Origin: Methylocystis iwaonis | GTDB lineage: Bacteria; Pseudomonadota; Alphaproteobacteria; Rhizobiales; Beijerinckiaceae | DNA length: 64,000 nt | Direction: 5' to 3' | NCBI RefSeq assembly: GCF_027925385.1 | Contig: NZ_AP027142.1 | Span: 1,532,001-1,596,000, forward strand | Part shown: positions 35,011-43,208 of the stretch, piece after piece | How the letters are laid out: each line of letters starts with the position of its first letter | Position numbering within the stretch: position 1 is the stretch's first letter | Translations under genes and position numbers: made by a program | Notes under the pieces: generated by a model | Told to the model about the DNA's origin: nothing | Databases searched by the model: none | Seen by the model: only the letters and a program-made list of their open reading frames with translations

Positions 35011-35868
35011 TCACGCCAGCCTGGGCTCGTTTAGTGCGTTCCCGGCGGCGCGCGGGACGTGAGCAATCCTTTCCAGCAGGAATGCGACGAGCGCATTGAA
35101 AGCAGCTTCGTCGAGAAGTCCGTTCACCCGATTTTGTATCCCAACATCCGAGACGTCAATGCGCTGCAATCGGGTGACTAAGGCACTTGCTTCAACGGCG
35201 AGGCTCTTGCGCTGACGCTCCTCAAGAAAAGGCGTCAACCATTCCTTCAGCCGATGCCGGAAGTTACCTGCGGGGACGAGATCGGCGGGGACCCAGGCTG
35301 GCCCTGTGAAACATCGCCCATGATCAATGATCCAAACATTCGGTCCTGAGCCGAAGAGAATATTGCCGACGTGCCGATCAACGTTCGCAGCCCAAGCGTC
35401 GAACCCGTAGAGGTCTCCTAGCCAAGCCTGCTGCATCAGGACGTCAACAATTGGCTTGAGGAGAGCCCATTTTTCCCGGTCCGAAGGCGCTACAATGAGT
35501 TGCGCGACAGATGGCGAGGCAACATCAACACTCGCGAACATGAGCCCTGTGCCGTCGGGAAGACGTGACCGAGAAGCGTAACTACTGTGCGGTGCCGTGA
35601 TCCCGATGAAAGCTGAGGGGACAGGCAACCCAATCATTGCGGCAAGGCCGGCGGCCAAGACTTCGTTTGCAAGCTCCCTCGGAGGAAGGTCCTTTAATAT
35701 TGCAGTCTTGAACGCTCCGCCCTCGGTTAAAATCTGACCACGGTACGTATCGCTCAAATTGGCAATGCCCGAGTCTTTAAAGCTCGTGGCGCCTGCCATG
35801 ACGCGGGCCAGTCCGACAACGCCCGCAGTGACCTGTAGTTCGGCCACCGCTTCGGAACTGTCGTTCAT
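35011..35868 (-). CDS. HipA-like kinase domain protein
   Basis: A 285-aa protein related to short HipA-type kinases. GGAFKTAILKDLPPRELANE supplies the candidate ATP-binding Lys and Glu. DAWAANVDRHVGNILFGSG carries the catalytic Asp (D164) and Asn (N169), and VWIIDHGRCF the metal-binding Asp (D182). It lacks the N-terminal subdomain of classic HipA. Strong GGGAGGGAG upstream fixes ATG 35868. Classic HipA phosphorylates glutamyl-tRNA synthetase and is held by HipB; no HipB-like helix-turn-helix gene is next to it, only the unknown 303-aa partner. AT-rich, probable moron. Confidence 0.82.
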   Translation of the reverse strand: MNDSSEAVAELQVTAGVVGLARVMAGATSFKDSGIANLSDTYRGQILTEGGAFKTAILKDLPPRELANEVLAAGLAAMIGLPVPSAFIGITAPHSSYASRSRLPDGTGLMFASVDVASPSVAQLIVAPSDREKWALLKPIVDVLMQQAWLGDLYGFDAWAANVDRHVGNILFGSGPNVWIIDHGRCFTGPAWVPADLVPAGNFRHRLKEWLTPFLEERQRKSLAVEASALVTRLQRIDVSDVGIQNRVNGLLDEAAFNALVAFLLERIAHVPRAAGNALNEPRLA

Positions 35869-36174
35869 TCGGTCTCCCTCCCTAAAGGCCATGGCTTCGC
35901 GATTATTTTTACACATTCAAATTTCGGCATACCTACCGTACCGCTACTTGAGCATACCTTACTAGGTCAAGCCGACCGCTGCTAAGGAGCATATGGTAAG
36001 CTTTTGCTGGAACCCAGGAATGTGCGACGAGGGCCAAAAAGCACCAGCCGAAGCCGATTTCGCTGTCTGGCGGTCGTTAGCCTCCATGCATAGGTGGTCT
36101 GGGTTCTTAGGGCCGCGGGGCAGGCTTGGAACTTCCTAGTCGGGCGACCGAGTCGTGTGAAACATTTAGCGACA

Positions 36175-36226
36175 ACAAGTGCGCTTGTTGATGCTTGTTG
36201 ACGATATACAAGTATACTTGTATTAT
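36175..36226 (+). promoter_or_regulatory. Rightward early promoter with two CI-type operators
   Basis: TTGACG (36198-36203) and TATTAT (36221-36226) are 17 bases apart on the + strand. The spacer contains the perfect palindrome ACAAGTATACTTGT (36208-36221), and a second site ACAAGTGCGCTTGT (36175-36188) lies just upstream. These match the operators at the lysogeny switch 4.5 kb away in sequence and in placement within the spacer. It would drive the small membrane protein and ParB-like gene under repressor control. The 399-base gap from 35869 to 36267 holds nothing else that I can support. Confidence 0.82.
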
Positions 36227-36267
36227 CTCCATCGCCGCGCATCTCAATGCGGCGATGGAGACCCAAG

Positions 36268-36390
36268 ATGCAAATTCTCTCCGACAATCAGCTCGTGACG
36301 CTTCTTGTCGCTTCACCCTGCCTCCTCCTCACCGCCGGCTTCGCCGCGGGGCAGTGGCTATTCCGCGATCTGCTCACTCACGCCGAATAG
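36268..36390 (+). CDS. Small membrane protein at head of right-arm operon (40 aa)
   Basis: First frame after the rightward early promoter, with GGAG nine bases before the ATG. The product (MQILSDNQLVTLLVASPCLL, then LTAGFAAGQWLFRDLLTHAE) has one hydrophobic span. No family recognised. Its position directly under the operator-controlled promoter supports it being real. Confidence 0.6.
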   Translation: MQILSDNQLVTLLVASPCLLLTAGFAAGQWLFRDLLTHAE

Positions 36391-36485
36391 GGCGGCACTC
36401 GTCGTCCGAGTGCACCAAGCCCTTTTCGGTCGCTCATCCAAAAAAGCGCGAAAGCGAAAGATCATTTCCCAAATCGGAATTTGCA

Positions 36486-38714
36486 ATGACCACAACGCTT
36501 CCCCTTTCGAGCATCACGCGCATTTCACCGCTCAATCCACGACGCGGAATAGACGATGTCGCACAGCTCGCCGCGACATTCGCCGTGATCGGCCTCAAGC
36601 AGGATTTGATCGTCTGGCCGACGCCGGGGCAGCCCGGCGAATATGAAGTGCTCGACGGCGGCCGCCGTTGGCGGGCGCTGACGCAGCTCGCCGCCGAGGG
36701 CGGCCCGGCGCCGCGTAACCTGCGCGATTTCGACGCCATTCCGGTCGAGATACATGAGGGCGACGAAGTCTCGGCGCGCCTTGTCGCGCTCGCCGTTTCC
36801 ACAACCTCGCGCCCCCTGCATCCCGTCGACGACTATGAGGCCTTCTCCGAGCTTGTCGACGCGGGCATGCGCCTCGCCGATGTGGCGAAGGTTTTTCACG
36901 TAACCGAGAAGATCGTCCGCCAGCGCCTGGCGCTCGCATCGCTCGCACCGCGCGTGCGGGAAATGTGGCGCAAGGGCGTGATGTCGCGCGAGGCGGCGGA
37001 GGCCTATACGATCGCGCCGTTGGAGGCGCAGGAGGCGCTACTCGACGATTGGGCCGCGCGTGCGCCCCACAAGCTCGATGACGCCATCGCCATCCGCGCC
37101 GCGCTGCGCGGCGATGCGATGGTCGCAAGCGAGCCGGTCGCGAAATTCCTCACCGCCGACGCCGAGCGGCTGGAGGCCTATCTCGCCGGCGGCGGTCGCG
37201 TGCTCGACGATCTCTTCGCCGAGCGTCCCGGCCTGCGCGATCCGCGCATCGCTATTCGCGTCGCGAATGATTTGCTGCGCAAAGAGGCGGAGCGCGTCGC
37301 GGCGGCCGAGGGCTGGGGATTTGGCCTCGCGAAGGGCGACCGCGCCACCTTCGGCGGCATGGCCGATCCGCCGTTCAACGACGACGAAGACGAGCGGCTG
37401 AACAAAATCGACGATGCGCTCGAAATTGAAGGGGCGGATTATGTCGCGCTTAACGAAGAGCGCGAGAGCATTTTCGCGGCCGCGACGTTGCGCGCTTTCT
37501 CTCCGGAAGAGCGCTCGTGCGCCGGCGTCGAGGCGTGGCTGAATAGTGAGGGACTGATCTGCTTTTCTCGCGGCGTCGCGCTCCCCGACGAAGCCGCGAG
37601 TGCGTCCGGCGGCGATGAGCCAGAATCGCCGCCGGGCGACAGTGGTGAGAAGCTTGCGCTGGCGGATGAACACGCTGAGGCCGACGATGTTCCAAAGCCT
37701 CTTGGCGAGCCAGGCAAGCAGCTTCGCGCCATCATCGACATTGGCGCGACGGCGGCGTTGCGCGACGCCGTGCGCCAGCGGCCCGACATCGCCATGATGC
37801 TCGCCGTGGCGGCGCTCGGCTGCCAGTATGGGGTTTACGGCGCCAGCCTGCGCCCCGTGCAATCGCATGAGCCGGAAGACAATGAACTGCTGAAGCGCAT
37901 TCGGCCGCTCAATTTTCCCGACGCGCTCGCCGCATGCGCCGAGGCCTCGACCTGCGATCTCACGGTTGCCTTGGCGCGCATCGTGGCCGCGGGGATCGAG
38001 ACGCAGGGCGTCGGCTTCGACGCAATCGGCGTTCTGTTCCGCAACGTGGCCGCGCGCGGCGGAGACGTGACAGGCGCGCTCTCCCGCGCCGTGGATCGCA
38101 GGGCATTTTTCGAAGCGTCGGAAAAAGAGCGCACGCTGCGCGTTGTTGCCGCGTTGGTGGGCCCGGCCGAGGCCGACCGCGTGAGGGGCCGGAAGAAAAA
38201 CAAGCTCGCCGAATATGCCGCGACGCTCTCGAAAGAGCAGGGCCATTTACCGCCGCCCTTCTCGAATTGGATGGCCTTCCCCACGCGGCCGGGAGCGCTG
38301 GAAGAGGCGATCTTTTCCGACCGAGAGGCGCCGCTTGCGCAGGCGATGCGCGATGCGATCCACGCCGACGAGAGCAAATCGGCGCGGCCGGCGCGAGGCG
38401 CGAAGAAACAGGCCGACCCATTCGACACGAAGATCGCGGAAGCATGTTCGGCCTATCCGGCCCTGGGCCAGTTCCTGCGCAGCCAGGTTCACTTCGGAAA
38501 CGAGGCGCTCGACGCCGGTCGCCTGAAGGCCAGCGAGCTTTACGAGGCTTATTCGTCTTTCGCCCAGGCGACCAAATCGAAACAGGCCGCCCTTCGCGAA
38601 TTCGGGGAAGTCATCGCCGCGATCGGCGTGGAAAAGAAGCGGTTCAAGACAGGCGTGCATTACCTCAACATAGCGCTGCGAGATCCGCAGCCGGCGGCCA
38701 AAGGGGCGCAATGA
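36486..38714 (+). CDS. Large ParB/Srx-fold phage protein
   Basis: A 742-aa protein. Residues 1-100 are a ParB N-terminal domain (LSSITRISPLNPRRGIDDVA, EYEVLDGGRRWRALTQLAAE). A helix-turn-helix region follows (MRLADVAKVFHVTEKIVRQR, LALASLAPRVREMWRKG). The remaining 550 residues are mostly helical and not recognised. No ParA is present, so simple partition is unlikely. Related long ParB-like proteins in alphaproteobacterial phages and plasmids are uncharacterised; a role in replication or gene control is inferred. The frame is open to 36195, but that would lie inside the promoter, so ATG 36486 is used. Confidence 0.82.
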   Translation: MTTTLPLSSITRISPLNPRRGIDDVAQLAATFAVIGLKQDLIVWPTPGQPGEYEVLDGGRRWRALTQLAAEGGPAPRNLRDFDAIPVEIHEGDEVSARLVALAVSTTSRPLHPVDDYEAFSELVDAGMRLADVAKVFHVTEKIVRQRLALASLAPRVREMWRKGVMSREAAEAYTIAPLEAQEALLDDWAARAPHKLDDAIAIRAALRGDAMVASEPVAKFLTADAERLEAYLAGGGRVLDDLFAERPGLRDPRIAIRVANDLLRKEAERVAAAEGWGFGLAKGDRATFGGMADPPFNDDEDERLNKIDDALEIEGADYVALNEERESIFAAATLRAFSPEERSCAGVEAWLNSEGLICFSRGVALPDEAASASGGDEPESPPGDSGEKLALADEHAEADDVPKPLGEPGKQLRAIIDIGATAALRDAVRQRPDIAMMLAVAALGCQYGVYGASLRPVQSHEPEDNELLKRIRPLNFPDALAACAEASTCDLTVALARIVAAGIETQGVGFDAIGVLFRNVAARGGDVTGALSRAVDRRAFFEASEKERTLRVVAALVGPAEADRVRGRKKNKLAEYAATLSKEQGHLPPPFSNWMAFPTRPGALEEAIFSDREAPLAQAMRDAIHADESKSARPARGAKKQADPFDTKIAEACSAYPALGQFLRSQVHFGNEALDAGRLKASELYEAYSSFAQATKSKQAALREFGEVIAAIGVEKKRFKTGVHYLNIALRDPQPAAKGAQ

Positions 38715-38935
38715 TGGAACGGCTCGCCCTGCAGCATTCCGACGGCTCATTCGGCGTCCTGTCCGAAGGAACGACGCTCGAACAGGCCCAAAAGGAACGC
38801 CTCTTTGCCGATTTCGACGCGCGCATCGTTCGCGTGTCGCTCACGATCATAGAGACGGTCTTCGATCCGACGCCCGCGCGCGCCATCAGCGAGCCCGAGC
38901 GATGCCCGCAATGCGGTCGCAAGTTTGCGGAGTAG
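38711..38935 (+). CDS. Small phage protein with C-terminal zinc knuckle (74 aa)
   Basis: ATG 38711 overlaps the ParB-like stop as ATGA. The product runs MMERLALQHSDGSFGVLSEG and ends with CPQCGRKFAE, a single C-x2-C. It is followed 3 bases later by ssb. No family recognised. The overlaps on both sides support it as part of the right-arm operon. Confidence 0.6.
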   Translation: MMERLALQHSDGSFGVLSEGTTLEQAQKERLFADFDARIVRVSLTIIETVFDPTPARAISEPERCPQCGRKFAE

Positions 38936-38938
38936 GCT

Positions 38939-39442
38939 ATGGCTGGAAGCGTCAACAAAGTGATCCTCGTTGGGCGCTTGGGCCGCGATCCGGACGTGCG
39001 CACGACGCAAAGCGGCCAGCTCGTCATCAGTTTCTCCCTCGCGACAGACGAGACATGGCGCGACAAGAATTCCGGCGATCGCAAGCAGCGAACGGAATGG
39101 CACAATATCGTGATCTTCAACGAAGGCCTCGCGAAGATCGCTGAGAGCTACCTACGGAAGGGCTCGCGTGTCTATGTCGAGGGCATGCAATGCACGCGCG
39201 ATTATACCGATCGAGAGGGGAACGCTCGCAAGATAACCGAGGTCGTGCTGAAGCAGTTCCACGGCGAGCTTTGCCTGCTCGACGGCGGCTCCCGCTCCGC
39301 GCCTGACGAGGGGAGCTACGGAACCCAGTCGACGCGCGGGGCGACGCAGCAGCAGAAGAGCTACGACGATCCGCGCATGGCTATGGGCGAGAAAGCGCCT
39401 CAGCGCTTGGCGGATAGGATCGACGACGACATTCCATTTTGA
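38939..39442 (+). CDS. ssb: Single-stranded DNA-binding protein
   Basis: A 167-aa phage SSB. The OB-fold is residues 1-110 (SVNKVILVGRLGRDPDVRTT, RTEWHNIVIFNEGLAKIAES, YLRKGSRVYVEGMQ). A Gln/Ser-rich linker ends in DRIDDDIPF, the acidic tip that recruits replication and repair proteins. Phage-borne copy in the same operon as the ParB-like gene; the host copy is elsewhere. Confidence 0.95.
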   Translation: MAGSVNKVILVGRLGRDPDVRTTQSGQLVISFSLATDETWRDKNSGDRKQRTEWHNIVIFNEGLAKIAESYLRKGSRVYVEGMQCTRDYTDREGNARKITEVVLKQFHGELCLLDGGSRSAPDEGSYGTQSTRGATQQQKSYDDPRMAMGEKAPQRLADRIDDDIPF

Positions 39443-39467
39443 CGGCGATAACTTCTAGGCGCAATCG

Positions 39468-39674
39468 ATGAAAGCCTCGCTCCCTCGCTGCATCCACTGC
39501 GGCGCTTCCATTCACGCAATCGACTTGCGCGCTGGTCGGTGTCGCGACCGTCCGCGTGCGGAATCGTGCTTCTGGCCCCGCGCGCTGAGCAAGTGGCGGC
39601 TGTCCCGAGCGCGTCTGGTGGCGGCGCGGATCGCGAGATGCGATCGGGCGGCGGGCGCCGAGAAGGGGGCTTAG
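39468..39674 (+). CDS. Possible small zinc-binding phage protein (68 aa)
   Basis: An open frame between ssb and the excisionase-like gene. The N-terminus RCIHCGASIHAIDLRAGRC has a C-x2-C and a further Cys spaced as in a zinc ribbon; the rest is Arg/Ala-rich. It fits the gap exactly (25 bases after ssb, 3 bases before the next gene), but no ribosome site or family supports it strongly. Confidence 0.45.
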   Translation: MKASLPRCIHCGASIHAIDLRAGRCRDRPRAESCFWPRALSKWRLSRARLVAARIARCDRAAGAEKGA

Positions 39675-39677
39675 ACC

Positions 39678-39920
39678 ATGCCCGCGACAGCGCTTCGCCA
39701 ACCCCCGAGAGTTATCCCGCGCTTGCTACGGCGCGAAAGAGCGGCTGCTTATCTAGATATGTCGCCGGCTTCTTTCGACAGATTGGTCAAAACCGGCATT
39801 TTGCCGCCGCCTAAGAAGCTTCATTCCTTCCGGGTTTGGGATGCGCGCGACCTCGACGCGCTCGCTGATCGGCTCGAATATGATGGGCCCGCCGGTCAAC
39901 CGGATGAAACATGGGATTGA
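39678..39920 (+). CDS. Excisionase-like helix-turn-helix protein
   Basis: An 80-aa MerR/AlpA-type DNA-binding protein: RLLRRERAAAYLDMSPASFD is the helix-turn-helix and KTGILPPPKKLHSFRVWDAR the wing, followed by an acidic tail. Directly upstream of and overlapping the integrase, it is the likely recombination directionality factor controlling excision. Confidence 0.8.
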   Translation: MPATALRQPPRVIPRLLRRERAAAYLDMSPASFDRLVKTGILPPPKKLHSFRVWDARDLDALADRLEYDGPAGQPDETWD

Positions 39921-41022
39921 GCACGTGCCGCGTAAGCTCCCCAAGTATGTCGAGCTCTGGGAAGATCGCCACGGGAAACGGCGTATCTATTTCCGGCGCG
40001 GGAAGGGTCCGCGAATTCCTTTGCCCGACGACGTCCGTTCGGACGCATTCCAGGAAGCTTACGCCGCCGCGCTCGCTGGCGACGTCGCCGCTCGAAAGAA
40101 GAAGGAAGAGACCGCCGCGCCGGGGACGGTCGGCGCGCTGATCCTGAGCTACCAACAGAGCGCCGGGTATATTGAACTTCGCGAGACGACGCGGAAGGGC
40201 TACGCCTCCAGGATCGAGGCCCTTCGAAAAGGCCACGCCAACCGAACTATCTCGGGGATGACCCGGGAAGGGATCGTGACGAAGATCCTCGCGCCCTACG
40301 CCGGACGCCCCGGCGCAGCGCTTTCGATTTTGAAGATGCTCCGCATCCTGATCCGCCACGCAATCGATATCGGGTGGCTGAACCACGATCCCTCGATTGG
40401 CATCAAACGCCCGAAAATCGGCGAGGTGCGATCGTGGACGGATGAGGAAATCGCGCAGTTCGAGGCCCACTGGCCAGCCGGAACAAGAGAGCGGCTGGCC
40501 TTCGCCCTGATGCTTTACACGGGCCAGCGCCGCTCGGACGTTCACCGAATGACCTGGGCCGCGACCACGAACGCCACGGTGACGGTGACGCAGCAGAAGA
40601 CCGGCGCGCGCCTGGTCATTCCGCTTCACGCCAATCTGCGCCAAATCCTCGCGGCGGCGCCCCGCGACCATGTGACGATCCTGAACACGGCTTTCGGGAA
40701 GCCCTTTACCGTCGACGGCTTCTCTCAATTCCTGCGCGACGCCATCTCGGCCGCCGACCTCCCGCTCGAATGTCAGCCTCACGGCCTGCGAAAGGCGGCC
40801 GGCCGCCGCCTCGCCGAGGCGGGATGCTCCGCCCGCGAGATCATGGCCATCCTCGGTCACAAGACGCTGAGCGAGGCGGAGCGCTACACGCGCGACGCCG
40901 ACCAGAGGCGTCTCGCTGAAGCGGCGATCGTGAGATTGGAGGGGCAGAGGGCGAACAAAATTCCCAAACCACCCCCGGCAAGGTTGGGAAATCGCCGAAA
41001 AAAGACAGATAAATCAATTTGA
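39904..41022 (+). CDS. Tyrosine-type phage integrase
   Basis: A 372-aa site-specific recombinase. The N-terminal DNA-binding part carries YVELWEDRHGKRRIYFRRGK. The catalytic residues are visible as Arg in LYTGQRRSDVHRM, His/Arg in QPHGLRKAAGRR, His in ILGHKTLSEAERY and the nucleophile Tyr in the same block. It ends 12 bases from the tRNA-Glu 3' end, which marks the attachment site. The start is uncertain: ATG 39904 is given, an upstream ATG at 39883 and a GTG at 39925 directly before the conserved region are alternatives. Confidence 0.93.
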   Translation: MKHGIEHVPRKLPKYVELWEDRHGKRRIYFRRGKGPRIPLPDDVRSDAFQEAYAAALAGDVAARKKKEETAAPGTVGALILSYQQSAGYIELRETTRKGYASRIEALRKGHANRTISGMTREGIVTKILAPYAGRPGAALSILKMLRILIRHAIDIGWLNHDPSIGIKRPKIGEVRSWTDEEIAQFEAHWPAGTRERLAFALMLYTGQRRSDVHRMTWAATTNATVTVTQQKTGARLVIPLHANLRQILAAAPRDHVTILNTAFGKPFTVDGFSQFLRDAISAADLPLECQPHGLRKAAGRRLAEAGCSAREIMAILGHKTLSEAERYTRDADQRRLAEAAIVRLEGQRANKIPKPPPARLGNRRKKTDKSI

Positions 41023-41034
41023 TGGAAAAGTGAT

Positions 41035-41110
41035 TGGCGCTCCCTAGGGGACTCGAACCCCTGTTTTCGCCGTGAGAGGGCGACGTCCTAGACCGCTAGA
41101 CGAAGGGAGC
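41035..41110 (-). tRNA. tRNA-Glu (CTC)
   Basis: Read on the - strand, the acceptor GCTCCCT pairs with AGGGAGC. The D-arm TCGTCTAGCGG, the anticodon loop CTCTCAC (anticodon CTC) within GTCGCCCTCTCACGGCGAA, and the T-arm GGGGTTCGAGTCCCC are all present. It ends with genomic CCA. The body matches the usual bacterial glutamate tRNA pattern. The prophage integrase abuts its 3' end, so the phage attachment core probably lies within the T-arm/acceptor half and the gene is restored by phage sequence or remains intact. Confidence 0.96.
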
Positions 41111-41213
41111 GGGGAGCCGCTCTATAGACCGGCCGGAGCGGCTCGGCAAGGGCCTCGCCGAGACTTTCGCGCTTTCTTTTGCCGTGATAGCCATCGGGCC
41201 TGATTTTGGGACG

Positions 41214-42515
41214 ATGACGATGACGCAGATCCTGACCAAAGAAACGCCCGCGGCGCAAAGCCTCGAGGCCGCGCTTGCCGCCCTCGGGCGCGCCGCCCGC
41301 AAGGCGGCGCGGGCCGTGGCGCTCGCGCCAGCGCAGGTCAAGGATCAGGCGTTGCGCGTCGCGGCCTCCGAAATCCGCCGCCAGAGCGGCGCGATTCTCG
41401 CCGCCAACGCCCTCGATGTCGCTGACGCGCGGGCGCGCGGAACGGCGGGCTCCTTCATCGACCGGTTGACGCTCGACCCCGGCCGCGTCGAGGCCATCGC
41501 CCGGGGCGTCGAGGAGATTGCGGATTTGCCGGACCCGGTCGGACGGCTGCTGGCGCGATTCGAGCGGCCGAACGGCCTTGTCATCGAACGGGTCGCGACG
41601 CCGCTCGGCGTCATTGGCGTGATCTATGAGAGCCGGCCCAATGTGACCGCCGACGCCGGCGCTCTATGCCTCAAGGCCGGCAACGCCGCGATTCTGCGCG
41701 GCGGCTCGGAGAGCCTGCGCTCGTCGCGGGCGATCCATGCCTGTCTTGTCGTGGGCCTTGCCGCCGCCGGGCTGCCGGAGGCGTCGATCTCGCTGATCGA
41801 GACCAGCGACCGCGCCGCCGTCGGCGCCATGCTCGCGGGGCTCGACGGCAATATCGACGTGATTGTGCCGCGCGGCGGCAAGAGCCTCGTTGCGCGCGTC
41901 CAGCATGAGGCGCGCGTGCCGGTCTTCGCGCATCTCGAAGGCATTGTGCATGTCTTCGTCCATAAGGACGCCGATCTCGACATGGCCAAGCGCGTGCTGC
42001 TCAACGCCAAGATGCGCCGCACCGGCGTTTGCGGCGCGGCGGAGACGCTCCTCGTCGATAAGGCCTGCGCCGGGACGCATCTCGCGCCGCTTATTGCCAT
42101 GTTGATCGACGCCGGCTGCGACGTGCGCGGCGACGCGGCGGCGCAGGCCGCGGATGCGCGCGTGAAGCCAGCGACGGAGGAGGACTGGCGCGCCGAATAT
42201 CTCGACGCGATCATCGCCGCGAAAGTGGTGGACGGCGTCGAGGCGGCGATTGAACACATCGAGACCTATGGCTCGCATCACACCGACTGCATCATCACGC
42301 GCGACGACGCTGTGGCGCAGCGGTTTATGCAGGAAGTCGACTCCGCGATCGTGCTGCACAACGCTTCGACGCAATTTGCGGATGGCGGCGAGTTCGGCTT
42401 CGGGGCGGAAATCGGCATCGCGACGGGCCGCATGCATGCGCGCGGGCCGGTGGGCGTCGAGCAACTGACGTCGTTCAAATATCGCGTGCATGGCGCGGGG
42501 CAGGTGCGGGGGTAG
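41214..42515 (+). CDS. proA: Gamma-glutamyl phosphate reductase
   Basis: A 433-aa enzyme reducing gamma-glutamyl phosphate to glutamate semialdehyde with NADPH in proline synthesis. [20 protein letters not shown] and [16 protein letters not shown] are family blocks, and the catalytic Cys lies in [15 protein letters not shown]. The C-terminus [15 protein letters not shown] block reads [26 protein letters not shown] precedes the ATG at 41214; an upstream ATG at 41184 is less likely. It is the first chromosomal gene after the tRNA. No proB is visible next to it because the prophage side replaces that neighbourhood. Confidence 0.95.
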   Translation: MTMTQILTKETPAAQSLEAALAALGRAARKAARAVALAPAQVKDQALRVAASEIRRQSGAILAANALDVADARARGTAGSFIDRLTLDPGRVEAIARGVEEIADLPDPVGRLLARFERPNGLVIERVATPLGVIGVIYESRPNVTADAGALCLKAGNAAILRGGSESLRSSRAIHACLVVGLAAAGLPEASISLIETSDRAAVGAMLAGLDGNIDVIVPRGGKSLVARVQHEARVPVFAHLEGIVHVFVHKDADLDMAKRVLLNAKMRRTGVCGAAETLLVDKACAGTHLAPLIAMLIDAGCDVRGDAAAQAADARVKPATEEDWRAEYLDAIIAAKVVDGVEAAIEHIETYGSHHTDCIITRDDAVAQRFMQEVDSAIVLHNASTQFADGGEFGFGAEIGIATGRMHARGPVGVEQLTSFKYRVHGAGQVRG

Positions 42516-42548
42516 GGCAGGCGATTTCGCAGGTGTGTCGCCGCCGCT

Positions 42549-42634
42549 CTGGATTCCCGCTTTCGCGGGAATGACACGGGTCGCTGTGGGCCGCTGTCAT
42601 TCCCGGCGGGCCGAAGGCCTGACCGGGAATCCAG
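42549..42634. repeat. REPIN-like palindromic repeat, family A, copy 1
   Basis: Outer inverted ends CTGGATTCCCG and CGGGAATCCAG enclose two hairpins: CCCGC-TTTC-GCGGG and a GGCCgaaGGCC-type stem inside CCCGG..CCGGG. Both are joined by CGGGAATGACA and GTCATTCCCGG. It lies 34 bases after proA. Confidence 0.88.
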
Positions 42635-42694
42635 GGCCGCGGCAGCCGTCTTGGAGGTTGATCTAGTCCGAACATTGGGCGCGTGAGCAGCGCG

Positions 42695-42988
42695 ATGGAA
42701 CGAAGCTATTTTGTCTATATGCTTGCCAGTCAGCGGAACGGGACGCTCTATATCGGCGTAACAAACGATCTTTCCCGCAGGGTTCACCAACACAAGACGA
42801 AGCAGCTTCCCGGTTTTACGTCCAGGTATAACGTGCAGATGCTTGTCTGGTACGAGACCTATGCCGATGTCACTGAAGCGATCACCCGAGAGAAGCAGTT
42901 GAAGAAATGGGAGCGCCGCTGGAAGTTGGAGCTGATCGAGAGCGTGAATCCGATGTGGCGGGATCTTTATCTGGATCTCAATTGCTGA
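42695..42988 (+). CDS. GIY-YIG nuclease domain protein, flanked by palindromic repeats
   Basis: A 97-aa single-domain nuclease of the YhbQ/UPF0213-like type. SYFVYMLASQRNGTLYIGVT holds the two aromatic blocks (YVY-like and YIG), with NDLSRRVHQHKTKQLPGFTS carrying the catalytic Arg and conserved His, and a Glu in TREKQLKKWERRWK. GTG 42683 is an alternative start. Family A repeats sit 60 bases upstream and 16 bases downstream, with a second downstream copy. This suggests a functional link between nuclease and repeat, as for RAYT transposases and REPs; that link is inferred. Confidence 0.88.
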   Translation: MERSYFVYMLASQRNGTLYIGVTNDLSRRVHQHKTKQLPGFTSRYNVQMLVWYETYADVTEAITREKQLKKWERRWKLELIESVNPMWRDLYLDLNC

Positions 42989-43004
42989 GCGTGGCGTTGC
43001 TGCT

Positions 43005-43108
43005 CTGGATTCCCGCTTTCGCGGGAATGACAGTGGGCGTCTTTCGCGGTCCACGACCTGGGGGTGGTTGTCATTCCCGGCGGGCCGGAGGCCCGACCGG
43101 GAATCCAG
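43005..43108. repeat. REPIN-like repeat, family A, copy 2
   Basis: Same organisation as copy 1: CTGGATTCCCGCTTTCGCGGG to CGGGAATCCAG. It begins 16 bases after the nuclease stop. Together with flanking sequence it is nearly identical to copy 3 at a spacing of 204 bases. The 426-base gap from 42989 to 43415 holds these two copies and no gene. Confidence 0.88.
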
Positions 43109-43208
43109 GGCCGCCACGACGATCTCATAGTGTGCTCTGGGGTCCCCAGCGCGCGTTGAAGCCTGATAGTGTGAAGGGATTTCGATTTCTGAGCGCTGCG
43201 TTGCTGCC

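Larger units (their letters stand above)
1..41037. mobile_element. Integrated HK97-like siphophage prophage (left end outside the window)
   Basis: A continuous block of phage genes runs from the window start to an integrase that ends 12 bases from the 3' end of a tRNA-Glu gene. The order is integrase, excisionase-like gene, SSB and ParB-like gene on the + strand, then the CI/Cro switch, primase, helicase, HNH/terminase/portal/protease/capsid, tail genes and endolysin on the - strand. The baseplate genes (DUF2460, DUF2163, NlpC/P60, a TIM-barrel megaprotein) match the order known from Rhodobacter gene transfer agents and related siphophages. The right attachment site is inferred to lie in the tRNA 3' end. 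An IS insertion in the tail region suggests the prophage cannot make complete particles. Confidence 0.93.

Noticed and set aside
36195..36485. Longer N-terminus for the ParB-like protein
   Set aside because: It would start before the predicted -10 and overlap the 40-aa gene. The ParB domain begins at 36486.
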